Shown here: in pieces, positions 26,804 to 34,933 of the stretch
Numbering within the stretch: the first letter of the stretch is position 1
Layout: every line of letters begins with the position of its first letter
Origin: Candidatus Leptofilum proximum
Lineage (GTDB): Bacteria > Chloroflexota > Anaerolineae > Promineifilales > Promineifilaceae
DNA length: 64,000 bases
Assembly (NCBI GenBank): GCA_016710325.1
Contig: JADJXK010000002.1
Span: 2,232,001 to 2,296,000, forward strand
Direction: 5' to 3'
Program-made: the position numbers and the translations under genes
The notes under the pieces: model-generated
The model's input: only the letters and a program-made list of their open reading frames with translations
The model's database searches: none
What the model was told of the DNA's origin: nothing

Positions 26804-26832
26804 TTGACACCATAAAGACTCCGTGTTATACT
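26804..26832 (+). promoter_or_regulatory. Strong sigma-70-type promoter for a short transcript
   Basis: A consensus TTGACA (26804) and TATACT (26827) are separated by 17 bases. A second TTGACACC begins 11 bases upstream (26793), making a direct repeat. Only a short non-coding stretch and two hairpins lie downstream. Confidence 0.7.
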
Positions 26833-26838
26833 CTCCAT

Positions 26839-26935
26839 GTACTTCCTCCTCTTAATATCTCTTACCTGACTTAAACGCTTCAGGAACTGCTATTGAGAGA
26901 TTGGGCGAGGTTTCGTGGGGTTTCCTCGCCCTTTT
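26839..26935 (+). ncRNA. Candidate small RNA of about 95-100 nt
   Basis: It lies between a consensus promoter and a terminator-like hairpin (GGGCGAGG at 26903 with CCTCGCCC at 26924, then CTTTTGCTT). The 5' part contains ACTTCCTCCTCTTAA, complementary to a Shine-Dalgarno core, as in some bacterial regulatory RNAs. A ten-codon frame (MYFLLLISLT) also starts here, so a leader peptide cannot be excluded, but the next gene is on the opposite strand. No known RNA family was recognised. Confidence 0.5.
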
Positions 26936-26947
26936 GCTTCTACTATT

Positions 26948-26979
26948 AAAAAGACCCGGCGATTGGCCGGGTCTTTTTT
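26948..26979. terminator. Bidirectional Rho-independent terminator
   Basis: AAAAAGACCCGGC, a short loop, then GCCGGGTCTTTTTT works on both strands. It ends the short + transcript and the convergent dipeptidase gene. Confidence 0.85.
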
Positions 26980-26984
26980 CTGCT

Positions 26985-28034
26985 TCAGGTAGGCAGGCTG
27001 CGCTGCAGCAGGTGCTGCCAGTTTTGGCCGAGCACGGCCGCTACCTCCCCCTCCCCATAGCCCCGCTGCCTGAGCGCAGTGCCCAGTGCGGATAAATCAG
27101 CCACGGAGTTGATGCCGGTGGGTGTGTCGGCGGCGCCAAAACGGCCGTCCAGCCCGCTGCCAATACCCACGTGGGTCGCATCCCCCAGCACCTGGCAGAT
27201 ATGGTCGATGTGCGCCACCAGGTGATCCAGGGTAACAAGTTCTTTGTGTTCACCGTGGCGATGGCCGCGACGCAGCAGCGGGTTGTAGAGCGGCACACCG
27301 ATCACGCCGTCCCGTTCGCCAAGCAGGGCAATCTGCGTGTCGCTCAGGTGGCGCTCGTCCGGGACCATGGCGCGGACGCTGCTGTGGGAGGCGAGGAGCG
27401 GGCCGGGGTAGCGGTCCAGGATTTCCAGCGAGGCTTTTTCGCTCAGTCCGCTGAGATCGACCATCAGACCAAGATCGGCCATGATTTCCAGCAGCTGGTG
27501 CCCGGCTTTGGTGAGGCCAAAACGGCTGCCGCGCTGGAAGCCGGAGGCATAGGCCGTGTCGTCCCAGGCCAGGGCGATAATGCGGACACCACGCTCGACC
27601 CACAATTCCAGCTCCTCCGGCTGGCGGATGGGATCGGCGCCTTTGAGCAGGGGAACGATGCCGAGGACCGGCCGTTCGCCTGCAAAACTTTCGCTAACGG
27701 CCGTTAGCTCCGCCGCGCTGCGCACCAAACGAATCGTTTCGTCTTCATCAGCCAGCCGGTGGTAATAATCCAGCTGCGCCATGCCCATCTGGTGCGCCTG
27801 GGTCTGGTTGTGGTAGCCCGTTTCGGAACTGTGGCGCAGGGCAGGCTGGGCAAAAATGGTGCCGAAGACGATTCCCACGCCTGCTTCTTGCAGGGCGGGT
27901 AGGGTAAGGGTAGCCACGCCCGCAGGATGGCGCCCTTTTTCCCGGCGGCGCAGGGTTTGGAGGGGTTGTTGGAGATTACGGCCGTTAACCAGCGCGTTGT
28001 AAGCCAGATCGAGATGACCATCTATAATGAACAT
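26985..28034 (-). CDS. Membrane dipeptidase family (peptidase M19)
   Basis: A 349-residue protein starting at MFIIDGHLDLAYN. It has the M19 TIM-barrel metal site: HLD at the N-terminus, a bridging Glu/Asp region (WVERGVRIIALAWDDTAYAS), ASHSSVRAM, and the C-terminal HVGIGSGLDGRFG. M19 enzymes hydrolyse dipeptides, D-Ala-containing peptides or related amides using two zinc ions. No signal peptide is present, so it probably acts in the cytoplasm. A peptide-permease cluster lies upstream, consistent with peptide use. Confidence 0.92.
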   Translation of the reverse strand: MFIIDGHLDLAYNALVNGRNLQQPLQTLRRREKGRHPAGVATLTLPALQEAGVGIVFGTIFAQPALRHSSETGYHNQTQAHQMGMAQLDYYHRLADEDETIRLVRSAAELTAVSESFAGERPVLGIVPLLKGADPIRQPEELELWVERGVRIIALAWDDTAYASGFQRGSRFGLTKAGHQLLEIMADLGLMVDLSGLSEKASLEILDRYPGPLLASHSSVRAMVPDERHLSDTQIALLGERDGVIGVPLYNPLLRRGHRHGEHKELVTLDHLVAHIDHICQVLGDATHVGIGSGLDGRFGAADTPTGINSVADLSALGTALRQRGYGEGEVAAVLGQNWQHLLQRSLPT

Positions 28035-28045
28035 TGCTGTAAGCA

Positions 28046-28133
28046 TCCACAGATTTCACAGATGGCACAGATTTTTCTACACCTCTCTGTGAAACTCCGC
28101 GCCTCCTCTGTGCCCCTCTGTGTTCCGCTTTTT
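28046..28133. repeat. CACAGATT/CTCTGTG word array between the dipeptidase and nfo genes
   Basis: CCACAGATTTCACAGATGGC is followed by CTCTGTGAAACTCCGC and CTCTGTGCCCCTCTGTGTTC blocks. Words of one strand are followed by words of the other, giving loose inverted symmetry. It is the same family as 55549-55640. Confidence 0.7.
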
Positions 28134-28150
28134 ATTGGTTGGAGAAACCG

Positions 28151-29026
28151 TTATGACCTGACCAGATCGCGCAAGGTTTTGAGGTTGACCGGGTCCATCT
28201 CGATCTCGCTGCCATCTTCACTCTTTTCGGTTTTGGGGGTTTCCAGGTGGGCGGGAAAGCCAGCCCAGCGCGGGTCGTTGACAAAGCTGGCAAAGCCTTC
28301 TTTGCCGATGTGCCCCTCGCCAATATGCTCGTGGCGGTCTTTGTTGGAGCCCATCTCGTGCTTGCTGTCGTTCAGGTGAAAGCACTTGATTTTGTCCAGG
28401 CCAATTGTTTGGTCGAAGGCGGCTATTGTGGCGGCGTAGGTTTCCGGGGTGCGGATGTCGTAACCGGCGGAGAAAACGTGGCAGGTATCGAAGCAAACGC
28501 CCAGACGCTCGTGGGGACCCGCCTGGGAAAGGATGTAGGCCAGCTGTTCAAAGGAAAAGCCGATATTGGTGCCCTGGCCCGCCATCGTTTCCACACAGAC
28601 CGTAACGTTGGGAGCGGATTCGGCCGTTTCCACCAATACTCGCTTTAATCCCAGCGCAATCAAATCCATGCCGGACTCTACGCCCCCACTCATGTACGAA
28701 CCGGGATGGAAGGTCAGCAGCGGAATATCGAACGCGGCGGCGCGTTTCACTTCATCCTTCAGCGCCAGGTAAGACTTTTCCCACAGCGCCGCATCGGGCG
28801 AGGCAATGTTGATGAGGTAGCTGGCGTGTACGGCCACCGGATGGATATGGGCATACTTTTCGGCCGCTTCGTGGTACAGCTTCACATCTTCCTCGGTAAC
28901 CGGTTTGGCATTCCACTGCCGGTTACTTTTGGTGAAGACCAGCATGGATTCACAACCAGCTTCCTCGCCACGTTCAAATGCTTTGTACAATCCACCTGCC
29001 GCGCTCATTTGTGCGCCTAATCGCAT
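28151..29026 (-). CDS. nfo: Endonuclease IV (deoxyribonuclease IV)
   Basis: A 291-residue protein starting at MRLGAQMSAAGGLYKAFERG, with GAGG six bases before the ATG. The zinc ligands of the AP endonuclease barrel are all visible: VAVHASYLINIASPD, FHPGSY, VCVETMAGQGTNIG, CFDTCHVFSAGYD, KCFHLNDSKHEMGSNKDRHEHIG and HLETP. It cuts 5' to abasic sites in base excision repair. The ATL repair gene is elsewhere in the window. Transcription may be linked to nothing else here. Confidence 0.96.
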   Translation of the reverse strand: MRLGAQMSAAGGLYKAFERGEEAGCESMLVFTKSNRQWNAKPVTEEDVKLYHEAAEKYAHIHPVAVHASYLINIASPDAALWEKSYLALKDEVKRAAAFDIPLLTFHPGSYMSGGVESGMDLIALGLKRVLVETAESAPNVTVCVETMAGQGTNIGFSFEQLAYILSQAGPHERLGVCFDTCHVFSAGYDIRTPETYAATIAAFDQTIGLDKIKCFHLNDSKHEMGSNKDRHEHIGEGHIGKEGFASFVNDPRWAGFPAHLETPKTEKSEDGSEIEMDPVNLKTLRDLVRS

Positions 29027-29084
29027 ACCATACCTCGCTAATGACAACAACGAATGAGAGTAAATAACGAATTCTTCCGAATCG

Positions 29085-29128
29085 CTCTATGAAACTCTGT
29101 GTCTTCTCTGCGTAACTCTGTGTAACTG
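29085..29128. repeat. CTCTGTG word array upstream of nfo
   Basis: ATGAAACTCTGTGTCTTCTC, then TGCGTAACTCTGTGTAAC: a single arm of the CACAGAG family, on the 5' side of nfo and the 3' side of the next gene. Confidence 0.5.
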
Positions 29129-29138
29129 CTTTTATCTT

Positions 29139-29378
29139 CTATAAATCGTATCGCTCGTCGCGTTGTTCACCGAAAAAGCCGATAGTTTCACTGCCGTCCA
29201 GAGAATAGACGCCATCTCCCACCAGCCGCCACATGCGGTTGCCCGCCATGTCTTCGATGAAACCACCGCGCAAACGGCCGGTTGGTTCGCCATCCAATGT
29301 GTAGAGCGTGCTGCCTTGTAAATAGCCAAACTGTTCACCTTTACGATCGATTAAACCACGCATTTCAAGGAACCTCAT
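29139..29378 (-). CDS. Small hypothetical protein with YLQG/LDG repeats
   Basis: A 79-residue protein. It contains three similar beta-hairpin-like segments (GEQFGYLQGSTLYTLDGEPT, EDMAGNRMWRLVGDGVYSLD, GSETIGFFGEQRDERYDL). The pattern resembles small beta-rich proteins with internal duplication, but I do not recognise the family. Its start overlaps the end of the LysM protein gene by 14 bases, so the two are co-translated. Confidence 0.6.
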   Translation of the reverse strand: MRFLEMRGLIDRKGEQFGYLQGSTLYTLDGEPTGRLRGGFIEDMAGNRMWRLVGDGVYSLDGSETIGFFGEQRDERYDL

Positions 29379-30126
29379 AAGTTACGCGGGTGGCCCCGGT
29401 GCTGTCTTGCAGCGTCACGGTTTCACCCGGCGTCCAAATGGCTTCATTGAGCCCCCAGAAGAGGGCGGTGGGGCTGTTGACCCCACTGGTTGTATTGATT
29501 CGCAAATCAGAACCGGCAAAAAGGGTCACCTGGCCAAAACGATACTCGTGGCCATCTACATCGAGGAGTTTCCAGTTTTGCAGCGCGATGGGGGCTTGAC
29601 CAGTGTTGGTGAGCATCACGGCTTCATCGCTGAGCTGGCCAGGGCCGATGACGGCCGTAATCTCCACCACCGCGTCACCTCCGCCCACCGGCTGGGTGGC
29701 GATAGGTGTAGGCAAGACGGCTTCTTCGGGAACGGCCGTGGCCTGCGGCTCTGGCGTTGACGTGCCACCTACTGGAATAACAAGCTGCTGCCCCACGGAG
29801 ATAATGTTTTCATTGGGCAGTCCGTTTTCGGCCACAATGGCCTCAATCGGCACGTCATAAAGCTGGCTGATAATGCCCAGGGTATCCCCCGCCTGCACCA
29901 CATGCACCAGCGGCCCGTCATCCGGTTCTGGGGTCTCTGTGGCCTGGAGCTGCTGTTGAGGTACGGCCGTATTCTGCAAAAAATCTGGCGTGATGGTGGT
30001 GGGGATGGAAACGGCCGTTTCCGTGCTGCCTTCACGATTGTCCCACAAGTACAAGATAGTCAGCACCACAACCGAAGAAACCACGATATTCAGCAGCAAA
30101 AAAGGAATCATCTTTCGAGCGGACAT
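29365..30126 (-). CDS. Membrane-anchored LysM and lamin-tail-domain protein
   Basis: A 253-residue protein from the ATG at 30126, with a strong GAGGAG site. An N-terminal anchor (MIPFLLLNIVVSSVVVLTILYL) is followed by a Thr/Pro linker. A LysM domain comes next (VHVVQAGDTLGIISQLYDVP then VPIEAIVAENGLPNENIISV), then a second linker. A lamin-tail-like Ig domain ends the protein (EAVMLTNTGQAPIALQNWKL and similar). LysM binds peptidoglycan or related glycans, so the protein probably attaches to the cell wall from the outside. Confidence 0.88.
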   Translation of the reverse strand: MSARKMIPFLLLNIVVSSVVVLTILYLWDNREGSTETAVSIPTTITPDFLQNTAVPQQQLQATETPEPDDGPLVHVVQAGDTLGIISQLYDVPIEAIVAENGLPNENIISVGQQLVIPVGGTSTPEPQATAVPEEAVLPTPIATQPVGGGDAVVEITAVIGPGQLSDEAVMLTNTGQAPIALQNWKLLDVDGHEYRFGQVTLFAGSDLRINTTSGVNSPTALFWGLNEAIWTPGETVTLQDSTGATRVTYEVP

Positions 30127-30260
30127 GCAACACTCCTCATATTGTTGATATTGTACATCACTGTCAGACCAGACCAAAATCAGCAAACCAGTTGAAGAAT
30201 GTGTAAAAACAGGGAAAATAGCGGTTCTAAGTTTAGAAAAAATTAAGCAAAGGCCGGTTG

Positions 30261-31706
30261 ATGTCCAAGAAGTTGAAGATCCTTTTTCTGAGTGCCGAGG
30301 TGGCCCCTTTTGCCAAAACGGGCGGATTGGGCGACGTGGGTGGCTCCTTGCCCAAAGCATTACACGACATGGGCCACGATGTGCGTGTGGTCATGCCCGC
30401 CTACCAAAGAATTGAGGCTGGCTACTCCGGTGTGACCCCCATGCCCGGCATTTTGAACGTGCCCACCGGAGCAGGGCTGCTTGTCGCCGGTGTGTTTCAG
30501 GCCAAGCTGCCGAACAGCGAAGTGCCCATCTATTTTGTGGCCGAAGGCAGTCTCTTCAACCGGCCCAGCCTGTATGGCTACGGCGACGACGCTTACCGCT
30601 TTGCTTTTTTCTGCCGGGCGGCGCTGGAGCTCACCCGCGCTCTAGAGTGGAAGCCCGATATCGTGCATGCCCACGACTGGCATACCGCCCCGGCGCTTAC
30701 CTGGCTGTCTACTGCCGGGCAGGGCTACAAGGAGTTTCGCGGCATTGCTACCGTCTTTACTATTCACAACCTGGCCCACCAGGGCAAAACCAGCTGGCAC
30801 ATTTTTGACTATATGGGCATTCAAAGCCACCCGCTGGCCGAAGAAGGGTACAACGAGGTTAACTTCATGGCCCGGGGTATTTACCACGCCACAATGGTCA
30901 ACACCGTCAGCCCGACCTATGCGCAGGAGATCATGACACCAGCGGGCGGCGCGGGGTTAGACGCCCTGCTGCGCCATCGCCACTATGATGTGCACGGCAT
31001 TTTGAATGGACTGGATTATGAAGAGTGGAATCCGGCGGCAGACGGCCGTTTAGCCTCCCCCTACACCGCCGAAAGCCTGGAAAACCGCATCCACAACCGC
31101 CACGCCTTGCAGTCACGCGCCAACCTGCCGCAGCGAGACAATATCCCGCTGGTGGCTATGGTCTCCCGTCTGGACTGGCAGAAAGGACTGGACATCACCG
31201 GCCACGTCATTCACCTGCTCATGAACGGCCTCTCCGGCGACGCCCAGTTCATCGTGTTGGGCACCGGCGATCCGGCCTATGAAGAGATGTTTGCCCGGCT
31301 GGCCACCTACCATCCCCAGAAAATGACCGCCTACCTGAGCTATGATGCCCACTTTGCCCCGCTCATCTACGCCGGCAGCGATATCTTCCTGATGCCGTCG
31401 CTGTTTGAACCGTGCGGCCTGGGCCAGCTCATCGCCATGCGCTACGGCAGCGTGCCCGTGGTGCGGGCCACGGGCGGCCTGGCAGACACCGTGCAGGATG
31501 GTGAAACCGGCTTCCGCTTCAACGATTACAATGCCGACGCCTTCTGGCACGCCCTGCAGCGCGCCATCTACGTCTACAACGTCGACAAGCCGCGCTGGCA
31601 CACCATCCAGCAAAACGGCATGAGCGCCGATTTTTCCTGGCAGCGCTCGGCCAGCGGGTATGAACAGCTTTATGAGTGGGCGATTGCCCGTACGTTAAAT
31701 GAATAA
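30261..31706 (+). CDS. glgA: Glycogen (starch) synthase, GT5
   Basis: A 481-residue protein starting at MSKKLKILFLSAEVAPFAKTG. The ADP-glucose site KTGGLGDV is near residue 18. Further GT5 features are AHDWHTA, FTIHNLAHQG, the HGILNGLDYEEWNP segment, VSRLDWQKG and the C-terminal MPSLFEPCGLGQLIAMRYGS with the catalytic Glu. It makes alpha-1,4-glucan from ADP-glucose. It is followed directly by malQ, separated by a perfect 28-base palindrome; together they form a glycogen metabolism pair. Confidence 0.97.
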   Translation: MSKKLKILFLSAEVAPFAKTGGLGDVGGSLPKALHDMGHDVRVVMPAYQRIEAGYSGVTPMPGILNVPTGAGLLVAGVFQAKLPNSEVPIYFVAEGSLFNRPSLYGYGDDAYRFAFFCRAALELTRALEWKPDIVHAHDWHTAPALTWLSTAGQGYKEFRGIATVFTIHNLAHQGKTSWHIFDYMGIQSHPLAEEGYNEVNFMARGIYHATMVNTVSPTYAQEIMTPAGGAGLDALLRHRHYDVHGILNGLDYEEWNPAADGRLASPYTAESLENRIHNRHALQSRANLPQRDNIPLVAMVSRLDWQKGLDITGHVIHLLMNGLSGDAQFIVLGTGDPAYEEMFARLATYHPQKMTAYLSYDAHFAPLIYAGSDIFLMPSLFEPCGLGQLIAMRYGSVPVVRATGGLADTVQDGETGFRFNDYNADAFWHALQRAIYVYNVDKPRWHTIQQNGMSADFSWQRSASGYEQLYEWAIARTLNE

Positions 31707-31710
31707 TCTC

Positions 31711-31738
31711 GTAGGGGCGCGTCGCGACGCGCCCCTAC
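31711..31738. repeat. Perfect 28-base palindrome between glgA and malQ
   Basis: GTAGGGGCGCGTCG is followed immediately by its exact complement with no loop. It is five bases after the glgA stop. There is no T run. It may be a 3'-end or protein-binding element. Confidence 0.8.
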
Positions 31739-31773
31739 AATTCCCAAAATTTCTGTAGAAAAAGGTTCTCACT

Positions 31774-33294
31774 ATGCGCTTTGAACGTGCCGCAGGCATT
31801 CTTCTCCACCCTACCTGTTTCCCCGGTCGCTATGGTATTGGTGATTTTGGCGACGCCGCTTACCGGTTTGTCGACTTTCTGATGGCCAGCAAGCAGTCGC
31901 TGTGGCAAATTTTGCCGCTTGGCCCTACTGGGTACGGCGATTCGCCCTACCAGGCGTTTTCCGCTTTTGCCGGGAACCCGCTGCTCATCAGCCCGGATCG
32001 CTTGGTGCGCGAAGGATATTTGCCGGAAACGGCCGTACGCAGCGTCCCCCCCTTCCCCCAACACGCCGTCGATTTTGGCCCGGTCATCGAGTACAAAACC
32101 GCCCTGCTGCAAAAAGCCCACGAACATTTCCTGGCCCAGGGAAAGGCGGCGCAAAAAGCCGCGTTCGAGACGTTTTGCCACGAGCAAAGCAGCTGGTTGG
32201 ATGACTTTGCTTTTTTCATGGCCCTGAAAAATCATCACGTGGAGCATGAAGGCGGCGTTTGGAACACCTGGCCCCGTGAGATTGCCCTGCGCGAACCAGC
32301 GGCCATGGCCAGCTGGGGCGATAAGCTGGCCCACGAGATCGGCCGACATAAATTTTTGCAGTTCCTCTTTTTCCAGCAGTGGCTCAGCCTGAAAGGGTAC
32401 GCCAACGAACACGGTATCCAGATCATCGGTGACCTCCCCATCTTTGTCGCGTTTGACAGCGCCGATGTGTGGGCCAATCCCGACCTGTTTTACCTGGACG
32501 AAACCGGCGCACCGACGGTAATCGCCGGGGTGCCGCCGGACTATTTTAGCGAGACGGGCCAGCGCTGGGGCAACCCGCTCTACCGCTGGGACCGTATGGC
32601 CGACGCGGGCTACCCGTGGTGGTCCGCCCGGCTGCAAATGAGCTTCACCCAGGCGGACATCATTCGCATTGATCATTTTCGCGGCTTTGATGCCTACTGG
32701 GAGATTCCGGCGGAGGAGCCAACGGCCGTTGTCGGCCAGTGGGTCAAAGGGCCAGGCCAGGCGTTTTTCCAGGCAATGCGCGACCAGCTGGGCGAACTGC
32801 CGCTCATCGCCGAAGATTTGGGTGTCATCACCCCTGAGGTCACCGCGCTGCGCGACGCCTTCGACTTCCCCGGCATGAAGATTTTGCAGTTTGCCTTTGG
32901 CGGTGAGCGCAACAGCAACTTCCTGCCCCACACCTTCGACAAAAACTCGGTCGTCTACACCGGCACGCACGACAATGAAACCGTCCTGGGCTGGTATCGC
33001 AACGCCACGGAAGCAGAGCGAGACCACATCCGTCGTTACTTACAGGTGAGCGGGCAAGACATCTCCTGGGACATGACGCGGCTGGCTTACATGTCGGTGG
33101 CCAATACGGCCGTGGCCACCCTGCAAGACCTCATGGGGCTGGGCAATGAAGCCCGGATGAACTACCCTGGACGGGTCGGCGGCTACTGGCGCTGGCGCTA
33201 CCTACCCCACATGCTCACTCAGGAGATTGCCACTCGCCTGCGGGAGATCACGGAGTTATACGGCCGTGTGCCCCAGAGTGAAGAAGGTAATTGA
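31774..33294 (+). CDS. malQ: 4-alpha-glucanotransferase (amylomaltase), GH77
   Basis: A 506-residue protein of full GH77 length. It shows LHPTCFPGRYGIGDFGDAAY, PLGPTGYGDSPYQ, GDLPIFVAFDSADVWANP, the nucleophile Asp in IRIDHFRGFDAYWEIP, the acid/base Glu in IAEDLGVITPEV, and TGTHDNETVLGWY. It disproportionates maltodextrins and feeds glycogen turnover with glgA. The last residues and stop (EGN, TGA) are formed by a GGTAATTGAGTAAC word. Confidence 0.97.
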   Translation: MRFERAAGILLHPTCFPGRYGIGDFGDAAYRFVDFLMASKQSLWQILPLGPTGYGDSPYQAFSAFAGNPLLISPDRLVREGYLPETAVRSVPPFPQHAVDFGPVIEYKTALLQKAHEHFLAQGKAAQKAAFETFCHEQSSWLDDFAFFMALKNHHVEHEGGVWNTWPREIALREPAAMASWGDKLAHEIGRHKFLQFLFFQQWLSLKGYANEHGIQIIGDLPIFVAFDSADVWANPDLFYLDETGAPTVIAGVPPDYFSETGQRWGNPLYRWDRMADAGYPWWSARLQMSFTQADIIRIDHFRGFDAYWEIPAEEPTAVVGQWVKGPGQAFFQAMRDQLGELPLIAEDLGVITPEVTALRDAFDFPGMKILQFAFGGERNSNFLPHTFDKNSVVYTGTHDNETVLGWYRNATEAERDHIRRYLQVSGQDISWDMTRLAYMSVANTAVATLQDLMGLGNEARMNYPGRVGGYWRWRYLPHMLTQEIATRLREITELYGRVPQSEEGN

Positions 33295-33334
33295 GTAACT
33301 GGGTAAGTTACGCCGCCATTTATGCTACGATGTC

Positions 33335-33460
33335 ATGCAGGTGATGCTAACCAGCCAGATGCTGGGCCACAGTTACCTCTACTGGCGCATCCCTGAAGGT
33401 GAGCAGGGCGATGTGAACTTTACCATTTACGAATTACGGAAAACCGCTCACCGCATTTGA
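33335..33460 (+). CDS. Possible 41-residue protein or gene remnant
   Basis: An open frame MQVMLTSQMLGHSYLYWRIP continuing to IYELRKTAHRI. Composition is protein-like rather than repeat-like, but there is no good ribosome-binding site and no recognised family. It could be the tail of a lost gene. The 33295-33498 gap otherwise holds a TAATTGAGT half-repeat and the tRNA promoter. Confidence 0.25.
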   Translation: MQVMLTSQMLGHSYLYWRIPEGEQGDVNFTIYELRKTAHRI

Positions 33461-33485
33461 CTTTTGCTCTGGCGTATGGCAAAAT
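33457..33485 (+). promoter_or_regulatory. Promoter of the tRNA-Arg gene
   Basis: TTGACT (33457) and CAAAAT (33480) are 17 bases apart, placing initiation a few bases before the tRNA at 33499. Confidence 0.5.
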
Positions 33486-33498
33486 CCGGCTCCGCTAC

Positions 33499-33570
33499 GC
33501 CCTTGTAGCTCAGTGGATAGAGCATTGGCCTCCGAAGCCATGTGCCCGCGTTCGAGTCGCGGCAAGGGCA
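33499..33570 (+). tRNA. tRNA-Arg (anticodon CCG)
   Basis: A 72-base cloverleaf. The acceptor stem GCCCTTG/CAAGGGC is perfect, the D arm is GCTC...GAGC, the anticodon loop CTCCGAA gives CCG, and the T arm is CCGCG-TTCGAGT-CGCGG. The discriminator is A and the CCA tail is not encoded. It reads the codon CGG, one of the codons created by the ACGGCCGT octamer in one frame. Confidence 0.93.
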
Positions 33571-33615
33571 CTTTTTCAACAGCCGCAGCCCGGGTTTAGG
33601 GTATCTCAATTGGCA

Positions 33616-33656
33616 GGAGCCGCCTCAGTTTTTTGCACTGGCGGCTCCTTTTTTTT
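33616..33656 (+). terminator. Rho-independent terminator after tRNA-Arg
   Basis: GGAGCCGCC (33616) pairs with GGCGGCTCC (33640), followed by eight T. It lies immediately before the next gene. Confidence 0.85.
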
Positions 33657-33664
33657 GGTGAACT

Positions 33665-34240
33665 ATGCGCAAAGGTCGCCTGGAAGCGTTTAGCGATGGC
33701 GTGCTGGCCATTGTCATTACCATCATGGTGCTGGAGCTGTCTGCCCCAGAGGAACAGACGCTGGCGGCGCTATGGCGTCTCTGGCCTACCTTTTTAAGCT
33801 ACGCGCTCAGTTTTGTGTTTATTGGCATTTACTGGAACAATCACCATCATCTGTTTCAGGCGGTGCAGCAGGTAGACGGCCGTATCCTCTGGGCCAACCT
33901 GCACCTGCTCTTCTGGTTGTCGCTGACCCCCTTTGTCACTGCCTGGATGGGCGCAACGCGTTTTGCAGCCTGGCCAGTGGCCCTATACGGCGTGGATCTG
34001 CTGCTGGCAGCCGTCGCTTACTTCATCCTCGTGCGTACGCTCCTCGCCCGCCATGGCCAGGATTCTATTTTGGCCAATGCCGTCAACCGCGACTTCAAAG
34101 GCAAAATTTCGGTGGTGATTTACGCGGCGGCCATTCCCCTGGCGTTTGTCAGCACCTGGCTGTCGGGCGGCCTGTACGTGCTGGTAGCCATCATCTGGCT
34201 CATCCCTGACCGCCGCATCGAAAACCTGCTGGCAGAATAA
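33665..34240 (+). CDS. TMEM175-family potassium channel-like membrane protein
   Basis: A 191-residue protein with six predicted helices. The first helix carries the signature RLEAFSDGVLAIVITIMVLE (FSDG motif), which lines the pore in bacterial TMEM175 channels; YWNNHHHLF follows helix 2. Bacterial members form tetrameric K+ leak channels. The gene starts nine bases after a terminator, so its own promoter is not obvious. Confidence 0.9.
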   Translation: MRKGRLEAFSDGVLAIVITIMVLELSAPEEQTLAALWRLWPTFLSYALSFVFIGIYWNNHHHLFQAVQQVDGRILWANLHLLFWLSLTPFVTAWMGATRFAAWPVALYGVDLLLAAVAYFILVRTLLARHGQDSILANAVNRDFKGKISVVIYAAAIPLAFVSTWLSGGLYVLVAIIWLIPDRRIENLLAE

Positions 34241-34257
34241 GGGAACACCTTACGGTT

Positions 34258-34287
34258 TTGACACCGCTCATTTGCTCATGCTAGAGT
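34258..34287 (+). promoter_or_regulatory. Promoter giving a probably leaderless mRNA
   Basis: TTGACA (34258) and TAGAGT (34282) are 18 bases apart. Initiation seven bases on would fall at about 34294, directly at the ATG at 34295. Confidence 0.5.
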
Positions 34288-34294
34288 AGACATC

Positions 34295-34852
34295 ATGAAT
34301 ACTTTTTTGGAGCATTTGTGGCTGACGGCATTGCCCTGGTTCATCGGCATCGTGTGCGGCGGTGGTTTGGGGTACTTTGTGGCGCGTGTCATACGGCCGT
34401 TTTGGGAAACCCAGTCAACTTTTCGATCTGTACTACTCATTGCCCCTTGGCGAACCTTAGGCGCTCTTATCCTTTTGCTGACAGTTCGTTCTCCACTATT
34501 GCTCCGATACTTCGGCCTTGGTCAGGCCACAGCCCTCGTTTGGTTAACTATTCTCTCGTGCCTCGTAGCATTTGGGAGAGTCCTCAGTTTGTTCCTCACT
34601 TCGCCGCAACCGCCTACCACAACTTCACGAGCGATCGCCTCAGCTAGAACCATGGCTGTGGGGTTGTCAGTCGCTGCCATTATTGCCTCTGATGCGGGCG
34701 CGGGTGGTGCTGGAGAATTGATCAGCACCAGCATGTTAACGTTGGACCAAAACCTCTTTATCAGTGGCGTCTTAACCGTCGTGGCTGTCAGTGTTATTCT
34801 GGACATCTTGTTAGGCATTGTGCAAGTGCTGTGGAGAAACACTTCTCTCTAA
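34295..34852 (+). CDS. Hypothetical membrane protein
   Basis: A 185-residue, very hydrophobic protein with five or so predicted helices (ALPWFIGIVCGGGLGYFVAR, ALVWLTILSCLVAFGRVLSL, AVGLSVAAIIASDAGAGGAG, and ISGVLTVVAVSVILDILLGI). The layout vaguely recalls an ABC permease with the GAGGAGE loop but lacks clear diagnostic motifs. No function is assigned. Its mRNA appears to be leaderless. Confidence 0.65.
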   Translation: MNTFLEHLWLTALPWFIGIVCGGGLGYFVARVIRPFWETQSTFRSVLLIAPWRTLGALILLLTVRSPLLLRYFGLGQATALVWLTILSCLVAFGRVLSLFLTSPQPPTTTSRAIASARTMAVGLSVAAIIASDAGAGGAGELISTSMLTLDQNLFISGVLTVVAVSVILDILLGIVQVLWRNTSL

Positions 34853-34900
34853 AGTAAGATTTTTGTGGGTAGACACTTGGTTTGTTCTATGTTAAAATCA

Positions 34901-34912
34901 GAACAATTGTTC
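34901..34912 (+). promoter_or_regulatory. LexA-like operator (GAAC-N4-GTTC palindrome)
   Basis: GAACAATTGTTC is perfectly palindromic, and the symmetry extends one base on each side. It overlaps the region just downstream of a TTAAAAT -10-like box and ends 22 bases before the next start codon. GAACNNNNGTTC is the SOS box of Gram-positive bacteria. Confidence 0.5.
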
Positions 34913-34933
34913 TAATTTAGCAAGGATGACCTG

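Noticed and set aside
33457..33693. Protein frame across the tRNA
   Set aside because: It overlaps a complete tRNA-Arg, its terminator and the start of TMEM175.
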